DNA of 64,000 nucleotides from Bradyrhizobium diazoefficiens (lineage in GTDB: Bacteria; Pseudomonadota; Alphaproteobacteria; Rhizobiales; Xanthobacteraceae), in contig NZ_JAFCKW010000001.1 of NCBI RefSeq assembly GCF_018129965.1, positions 124,001 to 188,000 on the forward strand. Direction: 5' to 3'. How positions within the stretch are numbered: the first letter of the stretch is position 1; each line of letters opens with the position of its first letter. This document shows, piece after piece, positions 1-9,752 of the stretch. The notes beneath the pieces are model-generated. The model ran no database searches and was not told where the DNA came from. It saw nothing but the letters and a program-made list of their open reading frames with translations. Position numbers and translations under genes: made by a program.

Positions 1-349
1 GAAGCAACCTATCAGGCAGAGGACGCGTGTAGGTTCGGGCGATATGGGCTCGCGCGTGATCGACCAGGTGCATGTAGTGCACGCCGGACGGACAGGTCGT
101 CATGCAGGAAAGACACGTCAGACATCGATCGATATGCTCGACGACCTGAGGGGTCGCCGGCTTTTCCTCCTCCAACATGTCCTTGATCAGATAGATGCGC
201 CCGCGCGGACTGTCCGCTTCGTCACCAAGAAGCAGATATGTCGGGCATGTCGCAGTACAAAAGCCACAATGCACACAGGCACGGAGGATTTTTTCTGACT
301 CGCTTACATGTGCATCGGCCAGGGCCGTCAGCGAGAAGTTTGTTTGCAT
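1..349 (-). CDS. glcF: Glycolate oxidase iron-sulfur subunit GlcF, N-terminal part (runs off window)
   Basis: Only the first 116 codons are present; the gene continues past the left edge. The protein starts [15 protein letters not shown] and carries two ferredoxin-like cysteine clusters, [12 protein letters not shown] near residue 25 and [17 protein letters not shown] near residue 75, the double 4Fe-4S pattern of GlcF-type subunits. In this family GlcF passes electrons from the flavin subunits GlcD/GlcE to the respiratory chain while glycolate is oxidised to glyoxylate. It lies 17 bp behind glcE on the same strand, in the conserved order glcD-glcE-glcF. The ATG at 349 was chosen because it opens the conserved N-terminus. 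The identity is secure from the motifs and the neighbours. Confidence 0.9.
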   Translation of the reverse strand, partial: MQTNFSLTALADAHVSESEKILRACVHCGFCTATCPTYLLLGDEADSPRGRIYLIKDMLEEEKPATPQVVEHIDRCLTCLSCMTTCPSGVHYMHLVDHARAHIARTYTRPLPDRLL

Positions 350-366
350 ACCAGTCCGCCCTCGCC

Positions 367-1560
367 TCAGATACCGGCGTACATCCTGCCGAAATTCAGA
401 ACGCGGTCAGGATCGAAACATTTCTTGATTTCCTGCGTCAACTTGAGCACCGCAGGAGGAAGCGGTTCGAACACATCGATCCTGTGGCGCATCTCCGATG
501 AAGCCCGTACGAGTGTGGCGTGCCCACCGGTATTGGCCATAGCTTCCCGGACAACCGATGCTCCTGCATCGTCAGCGTCCACGACCGCGAGCCACACGAG
601 ACCGCCGCCCCAGTCGAAGAAATACCGCACGCCGAGTTTTTGCCGGATGTCGGCAAGAACATGCGGCGCTTTGGAGGGGGCCAAGGACAACCGCCAAATG
701 GAACGATCCATTGGCTGAGCCAGCCAGTGCGCGTCGCGCACGCGCAACCACAGGTTCGCGCTTTCATCACCTTCGATCAGCTCGGCCCTACCAAAGGAGC
801 GCCACAGCTTGGCAAGCTCACGGGCACCATATGCTACCGAGCCGTCAGAACCCTCGAGTCGAACGATCGTAGTCGAGTCCGACCCAATACTCGCCGGAAT
901 ATGCGCTGCCGCCGAGACCGCGAAAGACGACCCGAGCGCTGCGGTGAGCGCTGCAATCGCTGTCGTGTCGTTCATGCCGCCCAATCCCACCGATAGGGAA
1001 CGCGCCGGCTTAGGCAACACCTTGAAGATGACCTCGCTCAAAACGCCGAGCGTACCCCACGCACCGCAGTTCAGCTTGACTAAATCGAGTCCGGTGACGT
1101 TTTTCATTACGCGCCCGCCGGATTTGACGACGTCCCCGCGGCCCGTGACCAAGCGAACGCCGATCAGGCTGTCGCGACAAGCTCCGACCGCGATACGACG
1201 CGGACCCGAAACATTCCCGGCGACAATACCTCCGATTGTCGGCTCCGCGCTCGTCCCGAACAGCACACGATGATCCATCGGCTCGAACGGAAGCATCTGG
1301 TTGTGCTTGGCGAGCATCCGATCGATCTCGGAAACCGGCGTTCCAGGCAAAGCACCGATCACGAGCTCTGTCGGCTCGTAAAGCGAGACTCCCCTCATGC
1401 GCTCGGTCGTTAGAGACATGGCGTATCCACCCAGCGGTCGGCCCATCGCCGACTTGGAGCCGGCGCCGCGCACGACGAGAGGCATCTTTGCTGTAGCCGC
1501 ATCCTTGATGGCAGACGACAGTCCGCACTCGTCGCGCGGCTTATAGCAATCGGTCATCAC
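367..1560 (-). CDS. glcE: Glycolate oxidase FAD-binding subunit GlcE
   Basis: This 397-residue protein has the N-terminal PCMH-type FAD-binding fold: a [12 protein letters not shown] loop near residues 29-40 and a [13 protein letters not shown] stretch near residue 110, the shortened version seen in GlcE. The length suits the family, and the C-terminus ends in the usual [14 protein letters not shown]. GlcE acts with GlcD and GlcF as membrane-associated glycolate dehydrogenase, feeding electrons to quinone. It starts 12 bp after glcD ends, so the two are probably co-transcribed. The start codon is the ATG of [11 protein letters not shown]; the second ATG would serve equally. Nothing is broken or unusual. 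Confidence 0.93.
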   Translation of the reverse strand: MMTDCYKPRDECGLSSAIKDAATAKMPLVVRGAGSKSAMGRPLGGYAMSLTTERMRGVSLYEPTELVIGALPGTPVSEIDRMLAKHNQMLPFEPMDHRVLFGTSAEPTIGGIVAGNVSGPRRIAVGACRDSLIGVRLVTGRGDVVKSGGRVMKNVTGLDLVKLNCGAWGTLGVLSEVIFKVLPKPARSLSVGLGGMNDTTAIAALTAALGSSFAVSAAAHIPASIGSDSTTIVRLEGSDGSVAYGARELAKLWRSFGRAELIEGDESANLWLRVRDAHWLAQPMDRSIWRLSLAPSKAPHVLADIRQKLGVRYFFDWGGGLVWLAVVDADDAGASVVREAMANTGGHATLVRASSEMRHRIDVFEPLPPAVLKLTQEIKKCFDPDRVLNFGRMYAGI

Positions 1561-1572
1561 ACTCCCGTCACC

Positions 1573-3009
1573 CTAACCTTGACATCGAAAATCGAGGGGA
1601 AACACCTTATCCGTATTGAGCAGCCATCGCGGATCGAACGCGGCGCGCACCCGAATCTGTTGAACCAGATCGGCATCGTCAAACTGGTAGCGCATTAGAT
1701 CACGCTTCTCGATACCGACACCGTGCTCGCCCGTCAGGCACCCACCAACTTCAACGCAGAGCCTGAGAATGTCATCTCCCGCTGCTTCCGCCTTCGACTG
1801 CTGCGACGGATCGTTCGCGTTGTAGAGGATGAGCGGATGCATGTTGCCGTCACCGGCATGGAAAACATTCGCGACACGCAATCCGTGTCGCTGTACGATC
1901 TTGGAGATCTCCGCCAAAACGTACGACAGCTTGCCGGTCGGCACCGTGCCGTCCATGCACAAATAGTCAGCGACTCGCCCGGTCGCACCGAAAGCCGACT
2001 TCCGCCCCTTCCAGATTGCCGCCGTCTCAATTGCCGACCTGCTCTCGCGCACTGTCGTCGCACCGTTCGCACGAGCGATGGCGGTGATGTCCGCCAGCGT
2101 CGCGTCCATCTCGGCGTCGGACCCTTCGACCTCTACAATCAGAAGGGCCTCGACATCGAGCGGATAGCCGGCCTTGGCGAAGGCCTCGCAGATCTCGATG
2201 GCGGCCTTGTCCATGTATTCGATGGCTACGGGAATGATACCGGCGGCAATGACGTCCGCAACCGCCTTGCCCGCTCCCTCGCAAGACGGGAAACCGAACA
2301 GAACCGGGCGCGCTCCCTCTGCCGATTTCAGAATTCGGAGGGTCGCTTCGGTCACTATCCCGAGCTGCCCCTCGGAGCCGACGACCAGGCCCAGCAGATC
2401 GAGTCCAGCGCTATCGAGATAGTCACCGCCGAGATCGATGATCGATCCATCGATCAGTACCATCCTTACGCCGAGGAGGTTATTGGTCGTGACTCCATAC
2501 TTCAGGCAATGCGCGCCTCCGGAGTTGTTGGCAATGTTGCCTCCGATCGTGCAGGCAAGTTGAGAGGAAGGGTCTGGCGCATAGAAGAAGCCGTTCTCCG
2601 CCACCACCGCCGTTACGCTCAAATTTGTGACTCCCGCTTCGACGCGGATGAAGCGGTCATCGTAGTTGACCGCGAGCACCCGATTCATCTTTGAAAGTCC
2701 GAGAACGACGGCGTCTTCACTCGGAATTGCCCCGCCGGCGAGAGACGTACCTGCGCCGCGCGGCACGACCTTGACGCCGGTGTCGTGACAGTATTTCAGA
2801 ACGGCACTCACCTCTTCGGTCGTCTTCGGTAGGACGACGGCGAGCGGCATCTTGCGATAGGCCGTCAACGCATCTGTCTCATAAGCCCGACACTCGTCCG
2901 TCGACGTTATTAGCCCAGCGGGGTCAACAAGGCGGGTTAGATCGTTTATGATTGAATCTCGGCGCGCGAGGATTTCTCGATTTGGTTCGGTGAACCTAAT
3001 TTTGCTCAT
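1573..3009 (-). CDS. glcD: Glycolate oxidase subunit GlcD (FAD-linked oxidase)
   Basis: A 478-residue flavoprotein. The FAD-binding PCMH domain is clear (VVPRGAGTSLAGGA near residue 85 and IGGNIANNSGGAHCLKYGVT near residue 155). The C-terminal FAD-linked oxidase domain carries the VFHAGDGNMHPLIL and GGCLTGEHGVGIEKRD motifs around residues 390-440. This is the catalytic subunit that oxidises glycolate (and often D-lactate) to the 2-oxo acid. It is first in the glcDEF set, with 87 bp separating it from the upstream VOC-fold gene. No own promoter is obvious, so it is likely part of the long minus-strand operon that begins at the acyl-CoA ligase gene. Confidence 0.94.
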   Translation of the reverse strand: MSKIRFTEPNREILARRDSIINDLTRLVDPAGLITSTDECRAYETDALTAYRKMPLAVVLPKTTEEVSAVLKYCHDTGVKVVPRGAGTSLAGGAIPSEDAVVLGLSKMNRVLAVNYDDRFIRVEAGVTNLSVTAVVAENGFFYAPDPSSQLACTIGGNIANNSGGAHCLKYGVTTNNLLGVRMVLIDGSIIDLGGDYLDSAGLDLLGLVVGSEGQLGIVTEATLRILKSAEGARPVLFGFPSCEGAGKAVADVIAAGIIPVAIEYMDKAAIEICEAFAKAGYPLDVEALLIVEVEGSDAEMDATLADITAIARANGATTVRESRSAIETAAIWKGRKSAFGATGRVADYLCMDGTVPTGKLSYVLAEISKIVQRHGLRVANVFHAGDGNMHPLILYNANDPSQQSKAEAAGDDILRLCVEVGGCLTGEHGVGIEKRDLMRYQFDDADLVQQIRVRAAFDPRWLLNTDKVFPLDFRCQG

Positions 3010-3096
3010 CGTATCCTCGTCATCGGATAATTTTCCGATGGGTCAGTCGCGGCCTGATGCAATCGACATAAGCCCGACGCATCCACCATCAAGCTT

Positions 3097-3966
3097 CTAT
3101 TGCACTAACGCCACGACCCTCTCAGGGTGACCCGACCAGCGCCAACCAAGCGTCGGCCGCGATAGCCCTAGCATCATTCCGCCAAGGGCCGGAGGATGAA
3201 GCCAGAGTTGCTCCGGATCTCGACCGCTCCGCTTCTCCTCGCGCGGATCCAGCGTGTGTCCCACGTCGTCCGCCTTCGCCGATCTTTCGATGCGACCGAT
3301 CTCTCGGCTTTCGGCATACGCCATATAGAAAGACGAGCCTTGGCGGGCGTGATACCTGCCGAGCGTCTTGGTGAAGTCCGTCGGCGTGATGACTTCAAAT
3401 CGGTCGAGGCGATCAGGCGCGAAGAGAGTGAGGACGCCCGTATAGCCAAAGAGCTCCGAGGTAATCGTCACGAAATTCCGTGTATCAAGACGAAAGACTT
3501 CGGCGAAGCGCGTTACCGCGGCTGCCTGGTCGGCCGCGAGCAAAGTCACCTCATAAAGAAAATCAATCCCGCCGGTCGGCTCCACCGTACGCGGGGGAGA
3601 GATTACGAAATGGACCGGCTTCCCCTCGATTTCGAACCGGAGAAAATCCTGGCCATTTTCGTGCTGATGCTCAACTCCGACCGACGTGGCATGATGCACC
3701 AGTGCACGCGGGTCGAGTGAGGTCGCGCCGGCGCCGAATAGATGAGATCGCCCGCGTCTTGCCAGTTCGTCCGCGACAACGCCGTTGCCTTCCGGCTCCA
3801 GCAACTCAATCTCGCCGGTCCCGGCACGCAATGTCACTCGTTTGGCGCCCAATCCCCGGACCCGATCCGCAGAGACTTGTTCCGCCCCCAATCGGCGACG
3901 CCACATCTCCGCGGCACTTTTGGCATCCGGCGTCGCGATCTGAACGCGGTCGATGGTCAACAACAT
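3097..3966 (-). CDS. VOC-fold (glyoxalase-like) protein
   Basis: A 289-residue protein opening with LTIDRVQIATPDAKSAAEMW, the start of a vicinal-oxygen-chelate (glyoxalase-like) module. A second, weaker repeat begins near residue 135 (GGIDFLYEVTLLAADQAAA). VOC proteins include dioxygenases, isomerases and glyoxalases. The metal ligands cannot be assigned here, so no reaction is claimed. It lies between the semialdehyde dehydrogenase gene and glcD on the same strand, so it probably serves the same pathway. The C-terminal 20 residues are low in motif content. The start is the ATG of MLLTIDRVQ. Confidence 0.75.
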   Translation of the reverse strand: MLLTIDRVQIATPDAKSAAEMWRRRLGAEQVSADRVRGLGAKRVTLRAGTGEIELLEPEGNGVVADELARRGRSHLFGAGATSLDPRALVHHATSVGVEHQHENGQDFLRFEIEGKPVHFVISPPRTVEPTGGIDFLYEVTLLAADQAAAVTRFAEVFRLDTRNFVTITSELFGYTGVLTLFAPDRLDRFEVITPTDFTKTLGRYHARQGSSFYMAYAESREIGRIERSAKADDVGHTLDPREEKRSGRDPEQLWLHPPALGGMMLGLSRPTLGWRWSGHPERVVALVQ

Positions 3967-4093
3967 TTCGCTAACTCGCTTTAGGCGTTGGATCTTTGGG
4001 CCCTAGAGTCTGGCGCGGCGAAGGACCGTCGCGAGGTTTGACCTGCGCGACGCATGCTCCGCGACGGCGTATCAGCATTGCCGATAGCGCATG

Positions 4094-5554
4094 CTAACCG
4101 TGCATCTGGGTCAGGAACTTAGTGTTGAGATACGCGTCCATCGCTTCTGTACCACCTTCCGAACCGTATCCGGAGTCCTTGATTCCTCCGAAGGGAGTCT
4201 CCGGTAGGGCAAGGCCTTGGTGGTTGATCGACACCATTCCACTCTCCACGATCGAGCCGAGCGCGCCGATCGTCGCCGCTGACTTCGTATACGCATATGC
4301 AGCAAGGCCATAAGGGAGCCGATTCGCTTCGACCATGGCATCCTCGAATGTCGAGAACGACGCGATTGGCACAACAGGGCCGAATGGCTCCTCGTTCATA
4401 ATGCGCGAGTCCAGAGGTACGTCCGTCAGAACCGTCGGTTGAAAGAAGAAGCCATCGTTGCGCAGGCGCCTTCCACCTGTCCGGATGCGCGCGCCGCGCT
4501 GAACGGCGTCCGAGACCAGCGCGTCCATCGCCTCGACTCGACGGAGATTAGCTAGTGGTCCCATTTGGGTCGCTTCGTCGAGGCCGTCCCCGACGACGAG
4601 AGCTTTGGCAGCAGCGGTGAATTGTTCAACGAAGTCGTCGTAGACCCGTTCATGGACCATGAACCGGGTCGGAGAAACACAAACCTGGCCGGCATTCCTG
4701 AACTTTGCCGCGGACAGCAATTTTGCCGCTTGTTTGACATCTGCGTCCTCGAAGACTAGCGCAGGCGCATGTCCACCTAGCTCCATCGTAACGCGCTTCA
4801 TGTGACTTCCAGCGAGAGCCGCAAGCCGCTTCCCGACTGGCGTCGAACCCGTGAACGAAATCTTGCGAATGACAGGGTGGGCAATCAAGTATTCCGATAT
4901 GTCGGACGGCACACCGAAAACGAGATTGAGGACACCGGAGGGCAAGCCGGCATCGACATAAGCATTGACCAGAGCTGCACAACTTGCCGGCGTTTCTTCG
5001 GGTCCCTTCAGAATCACGGAGCACCCGGCCGCCATTGCAGCTGATATCTTTCTGACGGCTTGGTTGATCGGAAAATTCCACGGCGTGAAGGCGGCGACAG
5101 GCCCAACTGGCTCGCGGATCACGACCTGCTGTACGGCGCCGGAACGAGACGGAATGGTCCGACCGTAGGATCGACGCGCCTCCTCCGCGAACCAGTCGAT
5201 GATGTCTGCGCCGAGCAACACCTCCATCTTCGCCTCGCCCAGCGGCTTGCCTTGCTCGAGCGTCATGATACGCGCGATTGAGGCGGCTCGCTCGCGGAGC
5301 TTTTCGGCAGCCCCACGCATCAATTTGTATCGCTCGAAGGAAGACGTCCTCCGCCACAATTCGAACCCGCGCACGGCCGATTCAAGTGCGTCGTCGAGAT
5401 CGGGGATAGACGCGTGCGCAACCGTTCCGATCAATTTTCCCGTCGCCGGATTCAGGATGGGCTCGACCTTTCCGCTCGTTCCATCGCGCCAGGATCCATC
5501 GATGAACAACTTTGTATCGGGGTACATCTGCTCGCGACTTGTCACCATTTCCAT
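4094..5554 (-). CDS. NAD(P)-dependent aldehyde dehydrogenase, succinate-semialdehyde type
   Basis: A 486-residue aldehyde dehydrogenase with all core features: [10 protein letters not shown] near residue 156, the [10 protein letters not shown] nucleotide-binding loop near 234, the general base Glu258 in MELGGHAP and the catalytic Cys292 in [12 protein letters not shown]. The overall sequence is closest in feel to the GabD/succinate-semialdehyde and glycolaldehyde-type group. It would oxidise an aldehyde, perhaps the one made by the GMC enzyme at 15940, to an acid. It lies 19 bp downstream of the acyl-CoA ligase gene, so aldehyde to acid to acyl-CoA is a natural sequence of steps. The true substrate is not known. 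Confidence 0.9.
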   Translation of the reverse strand: MEMVTSREQMYPDTKLFIDGSWRDGTSGKVEPILNPATGKLIGTVAHASIPDLDDALESAVRGFELWRRTSSFERYKLMRGAAEKLRERAASIARIMTLEQGKPLGEAKMEVLLGADIIDWFAEEARRSYGRTIPSRSGAVQQVVIREPVGPVAAFTPWNFPINQAVRKISAAMAAGCSVILKGPEETPASCAALVNAYVDAGLPSGVLNLVFGVPSDISEYLIAHPVIRKISFTGSTPVGKRLAALAGSHMKRVTMELGGHAPALVFEDADVKQAAKLLSAAKFRNAGQVCVSPTRFMVHERVYDDFVEQFTAAAKALVVGDGLDEATQMGPLANLRRVEAMDALVSDAVQRGARIRTGGRRLRNDGFFFQPTVLTDVPLDSRIMNEEPFGPVVPIASFSTFEDAMVEANRLPYGLAAYAYTKSAATIGALGSIVESGMVSINHQGLALPETPFGGIKDSGYGSEGGTEAMDAYLNTKFLTQMHG

Positions 5555-5573
5555 CCGTCCGGTCTATAATTCG

Positions 5574-7130
5574 TTAAACTGAGGTAGCCGCTGACAGCGA
5601 CTCCTCGGCGCGCTTTTTCAAGTCGTGCTTTCTAATCTTCCCGTTCGGGGCTACTGGAAGTTGCGGCAAGACAATGATCTGCTGCGGCTTCTTGTATGGT
5701 GCGAGCTGCCGCTCCACGAGCGCGAGCAGTTCGGCCACTTCGATGGTGCTTCCAGGGGTCGGCTCAACGAAAGCGATGATCTCCTCGTTACCCTCGATTG
5801 ATCGCCCGACTACAGCGGAATTCAGAACCGCCGGATGAGAATTGAGGACAGCCTCGATTTCGGGCGGATAGACGTTGAAGCCGGACCTGATAATTAGCTC
5901 CTTCGACCGCCCTTGGACCACCAGTTCGCCGCCCGGCGACCGGCTGACGATATCTCCGGTTTTCAAATATCCTTCGCGATCGATCGCCTCCGCGGTCTTG
6001 TCCGGCTGACCATAGTACCCCAACATCACATTGGGCCCGCGGACGAGCAGTTCGCCCGCTTCGCCATCGGGTACTTCCCGCCCATCAGGTCCGACGATCT
6101 TGGTTTCGATTCCCGGGATTGGGGGTCCGATGTTGATTTCGTTGCTTCCCATGGCATACAGCGTCCGACTGATGGTCGGAGACGTCTCGGTCAGCCCGTA
6201 ACCATTATGAAGCACCACGCCGAACACTCGCTCGACGCTCTGTCGCAGAGACAGATCGAGCGGTGCCGTTCCGGTATAGACATAACGAAGGTTATTGGGC
6301 GTGAGCTTGATATTGTTCTGATCGACGTAAGCGATGATCCGCGACAACATCGCAGGAACGGCATTGAAGGCGGTCAACGAACCATCCACGACGGCGTCGA
6401 TTGCTTGCGTGAGAGAGAACCTCGGCATGATCCGCAGGTGTGCGCCGACAAACAACATACCTTGCAGCAACGTCAACCCGTACGAATGAGAGATCGGCAT
6501 AACGCAAAGCGTGACGTCCTCGGGAAAGAGCGTGTTGGTTCTTTTGCCCCGGCCCGCCACGTAAGCGAGGTTGCGATGACTGAGCATCACTCCCTTCGGG
6601 CGACCGGTAGTCCCCGTCGTGTAGATGAGAACTGCAACCTGACGGGCGGGATCCTCATAGACCTCCTCGGGAACGGCGCTCGCCTCCAACTTACCGACCT
6701 TGATCGCTTCAATCCCCGTGAACGCTTCGGCTTCCGCGCCGCGCCGGCACGCCGCAGCATCTGCTTCCGCCGATATTCCATGCGTATAGAATACGCGTCT
6801 GGGCTTGCAATCACTCTCAATGGCGTCCAGTTCGTGCGGGCCGAGCCGTGCGCTCGTCATCACTGCCCATGCATCAAGCCGGCTCGCCGCATACATCAGG
6901 ACGATGGCGCCGATTGAATTCTCGCCCACCACCATGACCCGATCACCGGGACGGATCCCTAGACGCGCCAAGTCACCTGCAACGGCCTCGATCGTATCGA
7001 TCAGTCTCCGATAGGACCAAACGATGCCCCGCTCGTCAGTAAGAGCCGGCCGGGATGCTCCTGCTTTGGCCCCCTCATCCACAATGAGGTGGATGCGTCG
7101 CGGCAGGCTAGTCAAATAATCCACTTCCAT
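5574..7130 (-). CDS. Acyl-CoA ligase (AMP-binding, class I adenylate-forming enzyme)
   Basis: A 518-residue ANL-superfamily enzyme. It has the AMP-binding P-loop YTTGTTGRPKGVMLSH near residues 170-185, the NGYGLTETSP motif near 311, the hinge TGDIVSRSPGGELVVQGRSK near 400 and the C-terminal catalytic lysine region PNGKIRKHDLKKR. It activates a carboxylic acid through an acyl-adenylate to the CoA thioester; the acid is not identifiable. It is the first gene of the minus-strand run toward glcF, with only 19 bp to the aldehyde dehydrogenase. A palindromic operator-like site lies about 105 bp upstream of the start (7233-7252), so this is probably the regulated head of the operon. Confidence 0.9.
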   Translation of the reverse strand: MEVDYLTSLPRRIHLIVDEGAKAGASRPALTDERGIVWSYRRLIDTIEAVAGDLARLGIRPGDRVMVVGENSIGAIVLMYAASRLDAWAVMTSARLGPHELDAIESDCKPRRVFYTHGISAEADAAACRRGAEAEAFTGIEAIKVGKLEASAVPEEVYEDPARQVAVLIYTTGTTGRPKGVMLSHRNLAYVAGRGKRTNTLFPEDVTLCVMPISHSYGLTLLQGMLFVGAHLRIMPRFSLTQAIDAVVDGSLTAFNAVPAMLSRIIAYVDQNNIKLTPNNLRYVYTGTAPLDLSLRQSVERVFGVVLHNGYGLTETSPTISRTLYAMGSNEINIGPPIPGIETKIVGPDGREVPDGEAGELLVRGPNVMLGYYGQPDKTAEAIDREGYLKTGDIVSRSPGGELVVQGRSKELIIRSGFNVYPPEIEAVLNSHPAVLNSAVVGRSIEGNEEIIAFVEPTPGSTIEVAELLALVERQLAPYKKPQQIIVLPQLPVAPNGKIRKHDLKKRAEESLSAATSV

Positions 7131-7232
7131 GGTGGGCCCAATCTTCTTCGCCAGAACTTCCGCATCCAGCTCCTCGACTACAAGCGGCTGCGGATGGCGA
7201 GGTTAGTCTGTTGCTGGATTGTCACCGATATA

Positions 7233-7252
7233 TTGGTAGGACCAGTTTGGTA
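7233..7252. promoter_or_regulatory. FadR/GntR-type operator-like site, copy 1
   Basis: The site reads TTGGTAGGACCAGTTTGGTA. It contains TGGT-AGG-ACCA and the overlapping ACCA-GTT-TGGT, the spaced inverted repeat typical of FCD-class GntR regulators. It lies between gor and the acyl-CoA ligase gene. Four other copies occur at promoters in this island. Confidence 0.6.
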
Positions 7253-7348
7253 TGATCACAATCGTATTGTCAAGTGCGTTTTGAGCGGCGCCGCATAACG
7301 GCGCGCGCCAAAGGCCTGAACTCGCACAATCGATCGAAATTGAGCTTT

Positions 7349-8734
7349 CTAAGCCGCCGCGTCGCGCACGTAACGTGCAGTGCGGGTACGCATAGTCACC
7401 AGTTCCTCGGCGGAGGTCGGGTGCAGCGCCATAGTGGCGTCGAAGTCCGCCTTGGTAGCCTTCATCTTTACGGCAATGGCGATGACCTGAACCAATTCGG
7501 CCGCGTCCGATCCAACGATATGGCAACCCACGACGCGGTCGCTCCCCGCGTCAACCACCAGTTTCATCAACACCCGCGACTCGCTGCCGGACAGCGTCGC
7601 CTTCAACGGGCGGAACGCGGCCTTGTAGACATCAACGATAGCGAACTGCGCCCGCGCCTGCGCCTCGGTGACGCCCACGGTGCCGACCTGGGGCTGCGTG
7701 AACACGGCGGTCGGAATATCGATGTGATCGACCTTGACCGCCCGCTTGCCGAAAATCGTATCGGCGAAGGCGTGGCCCTCACGGATCGCTACCGGCGTCA
7801 GATTGAAGCGATGGGTGACGTCGCCGACCGCATAGATATGTGGCACCGAGCTCTGCGAGGCTTCGTTGACGGCGATGCCTCCGTTATCCGGGTTGATGGC
7901 GACGCCGGCTTTCTCCAGCCCGAGATTTGCGACGGCGGGGTGACGGCCGATGGCGAACATCACCTTGTCGGACGCGATGCTGGAGCCATTCGACAGGTGC
8001 GATGTGTACCGATCGTCGTGCTTCTCAATCCCGTCGACCGTGCAACCGGTCAGGATGGTAATGCCGTTCTTCTCCATCTCATCGCGGACATGGGCGCGGA
8101 CGTCGTCGTCGAAGCCACGCAGGATGTTGTCGCCGCGATAGACCACAGTCACGAGGGAACCAAGGCCCGAGAAGATGCACGCAAACTCCAGCGCGATATA
8201 GCCACCGCCCTGGATCAGGATACGCTTCGGCAATTCGGGTAGATGAAATGCTTCGTTCGATGAGATGACATGCTCGATGCCGGGAATGGCCTTGCCGTGG
8301 TTCGGTGCGCCGCCCGTGGCGATCAGGATATACTTCGAGCGCACCTTCCTGCCGCCGTCGAGCACCAGCGTATGCGGGTCCTCGAACACGGCGCGCGACT
8401 TGATCACCTGCACGCCAGATTTCTCCACGTTGGTGGTGTAGGCCGCTTCCAGCCGGGCGATCTCCTTGTCTTTGTTGGCGATCAGGGTGGCCCAGTCGAA
8501 CGTCGCCGGCGGAACGGTCCAGCCCAAGCCCGCGGCATCCGCGATGTCGTGGCTGAAATGCGAGGCGTAGGCGAATAGCTTCTTCGGTACGCACCCGCGA
8601 ATGACGCAAGTGCCGCCCATCCGATATTCCTCGGCGATCATGACGCGGGCGCCATGGCCAGCGGCGATCCGCGCGGCGCGCACGCCGCCCGAGCCGCCAC
8701 CTATGACAAACAGATCCGTCTCAAAGCTATCCAT
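7349..8734 (-). CDS. gor: Glutathione-disulfide reductase
   Basis: A 461-residue pyridine-nucleotide disulfide oxidoreductase. The FAD-binding GGGSGGVRAAR is at residues 12-22, and the redox-active pair Cys43/Cys48 sits in GGTCVIRGCVPKK. An NAD(P)-binding GGGYIALE lies near residue 175. The C-terminal dimerisation domain ends with the catalytic ALHPTSAEE motif. The CVIRGC spacing and HPTSAEE mark it as glutathione reductase rather than lipoamide dehydrogenase. It reduces GSSG with NADPH in the cytoplasm. Its codon usage and GC look like the core genome. It is transcribed away from the FadR-type regulator, and a motif copy lies in the shared upstream region. A housekeeping copy may exist elsewhere. 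Confidence 0.92.
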   Translation of the reverse strand: MDSFETDLFVIGGGSGGVRAARIAAGHGARVMIAEEYRMGGTCVIRGCVPKKLFAYASHFSHDIADAAGLGWTVPPATFDWATLIANKDKEIARLEAAYTTNVEKSGVQVIKSRAVFEDPHTLVLDGGRKVRSKYILIATGGAPNHGKAIPGIEHVISSNEAFHLPELPKRILIQGGGYIALEFACIFSGLGSLVTVVYRGDNILRGFDDDVRAHVRDEMEKNGITILTGCTVDGIEKHDDRYTSHLSNGSSIASDKVMFAIGRHPAVANLGLEKAGVAINPDNGGIAVNEASQSSVPHIYAVGDVTHRFNLTPVAIREGHAFADTIFGKRAVKVDHIDIPTAVFTQPQVGTVGVTEAQARAQFAIVDVYKAAFRPLKATLSGSESRVLMKLVVDAGSDRVVGCHIVGSDAAELVQVIAIAVKMKATKADFDATMALHPTSAEELVTMRTRTARYVRDAAA

Positions 8735-8851
8735 GCCGGGAAATCAATTCTTTAGGTGGATTTGGCGGGTTTCAGATGCTTCAATTTCCTCAACCTGATA
8801 TCTATTGAAGCAGGGCGGATTCGACCGAGATCCTCAAGATTCCTCCAAAGT

Positions 8852-8873
8852 ACTGGTCGACCAATTTGGTCGG
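8852..8873. promoter_or_regulatory. FadR/GntR-type operator-like site, copy 2
   Basis: The site starts ACTGGTCGACCAATTTGG and continues TCGG. It holds the palindromes TGGTCGACCA and ACCA-ATT-TGGT. It lies between gor (leftward) and the FadR-type regulator (rightward), about 65 bp before the regulator's start. This placement suits autoregulation. Confidence 0.6.
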
Positions 8874-8936
8874 CCATGATTAGCTACCAAGGAAATCGAA
8901 ATCAAGTGTTCGGCAGGACCAGGCAGGATATTTTAG

Positions 8937-9665
8937 ATGACTGAGCGAAATCGAACCGACAAGCTTGAGGCTCCTTCGAACGCCATCGGAAAGATCCTTT
9001 CCTTCATCCGTGAGCGCCGCTATCAGCCCTCCGAACGGTTGCCATCAGAACGCGACTTTGCGGAAAAGTTCGACACCAGTCGCGGCGCGGTTCGAGAGGC
9101 TCTGGCCGCACTTGAAACCATGCGAGTGATAGAACGGCGCCCAAATTCTGGAATCTATCTGCGAAAGATCGAAGAGAGCAGCATCGATGCTCTAGTGCTT
9201 TATGCTGAATCCGGAGTTCCATTCGAGGCCAAGGAAATCGCCGACGTCATGGAGGTCCGGCGCATGCTCGAAGGGCAGGCGGTCAGGTTGGCCTGCACAC
9301 GCAGGACCGCGGACAACATTCGCGAGATCACCGCCATACTTGAAGAGACCAACAAGCGCCTATCTAAAAAGCAAAGCATAGAGCGCGAGGACGAGGCGTT
9401 CCATCTTGCGATTTTTTCTGCAACCAAGAACGACATTTTGCTGCGCGTGGCGAGATCGTTCTACGAACTGTCCAGGCATCGACGGAAGGTCTACTTTGCC
9501 GACCAAAATCGAGGTCGACAATCTTACGAGGACCATTGCACCATCTTGGAAGCGATCGAAGAGCGGCGGGTAGGCCTAGCCGAACAACAGATGAACGCTC
9601 ACCTCTCGCGAACAGTGGAGGCATGGCAATCGCTTCTAGGGGAAACCAAAGTCACAAAACGTTAG
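8937..9665 (+). CDS. FadR-subfamily GntR transcriptional regulator
   Basis: A 242-residue regulator. An N-terminal winged helix (residues about 12-80, with LPSERDFAEKFDTSRGAVRE) is followed by an FCD ligand-binding domain. That domain carries the usual metal-ligand histidines in EAFHLAIFSA, YEDHCTILEA and NAHLSRT. Members of this family repress catabolic operons and release DNA on binding a small acid or acyl compound. The gene lies centrally in the catabolic island. Five copies of a TGGT-n3-ACCA palindrome lie at promoters of the neighbouring genes, including its own, so it is the obvious candidate regulator. The ATG at 8937 starts MTERNRTDKLE; no stronger alternative is seen. Confidence 0.9.
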   Translation: MTERNRTDKLEAPSNAIGKILSFIRERRYQPSERLPSERDFAEKFDTSRGAVREALAALETMRVIERRPNSGIYLRKIEESSIDALVLYAESGVPFEAKEIADVMEVRRMLEGQAVRLACTRRTADNIREITAILEETNKRLSKKQSIEREDEAFHLAIFSATKNDILLRVARSFYELSRHRRKVYFADQNRGRQSYEDHCTILEAIEERRVGLAEQQMNAHLSRTVEAWQSLLGETKVTKR

Positions 9666-9717
9666 TCTTGCCGGGCACCCCGTCCGCCATCTCTACGCGA
9701 AATACCCACGGTCTAGC

Positions 9718-9741
9718 GCGAAGCACGAGGACGTGCTTCGC
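9718..9741. terminator. Hairpin between convergent genes, likely bidirectional terminator
   Basis: A perfect 10-bp stem (GCGAAGCACG, loop AGGA, CGTGCTTCGC) lies in the 87-bp gap between the convergent ends of the regulator gene and the ABC permease gene. There is no clear T-run, so the terminator role is inferred from position. Confidence 0.45.
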
Positions 9742-9752
9742 TCGAACAGTGC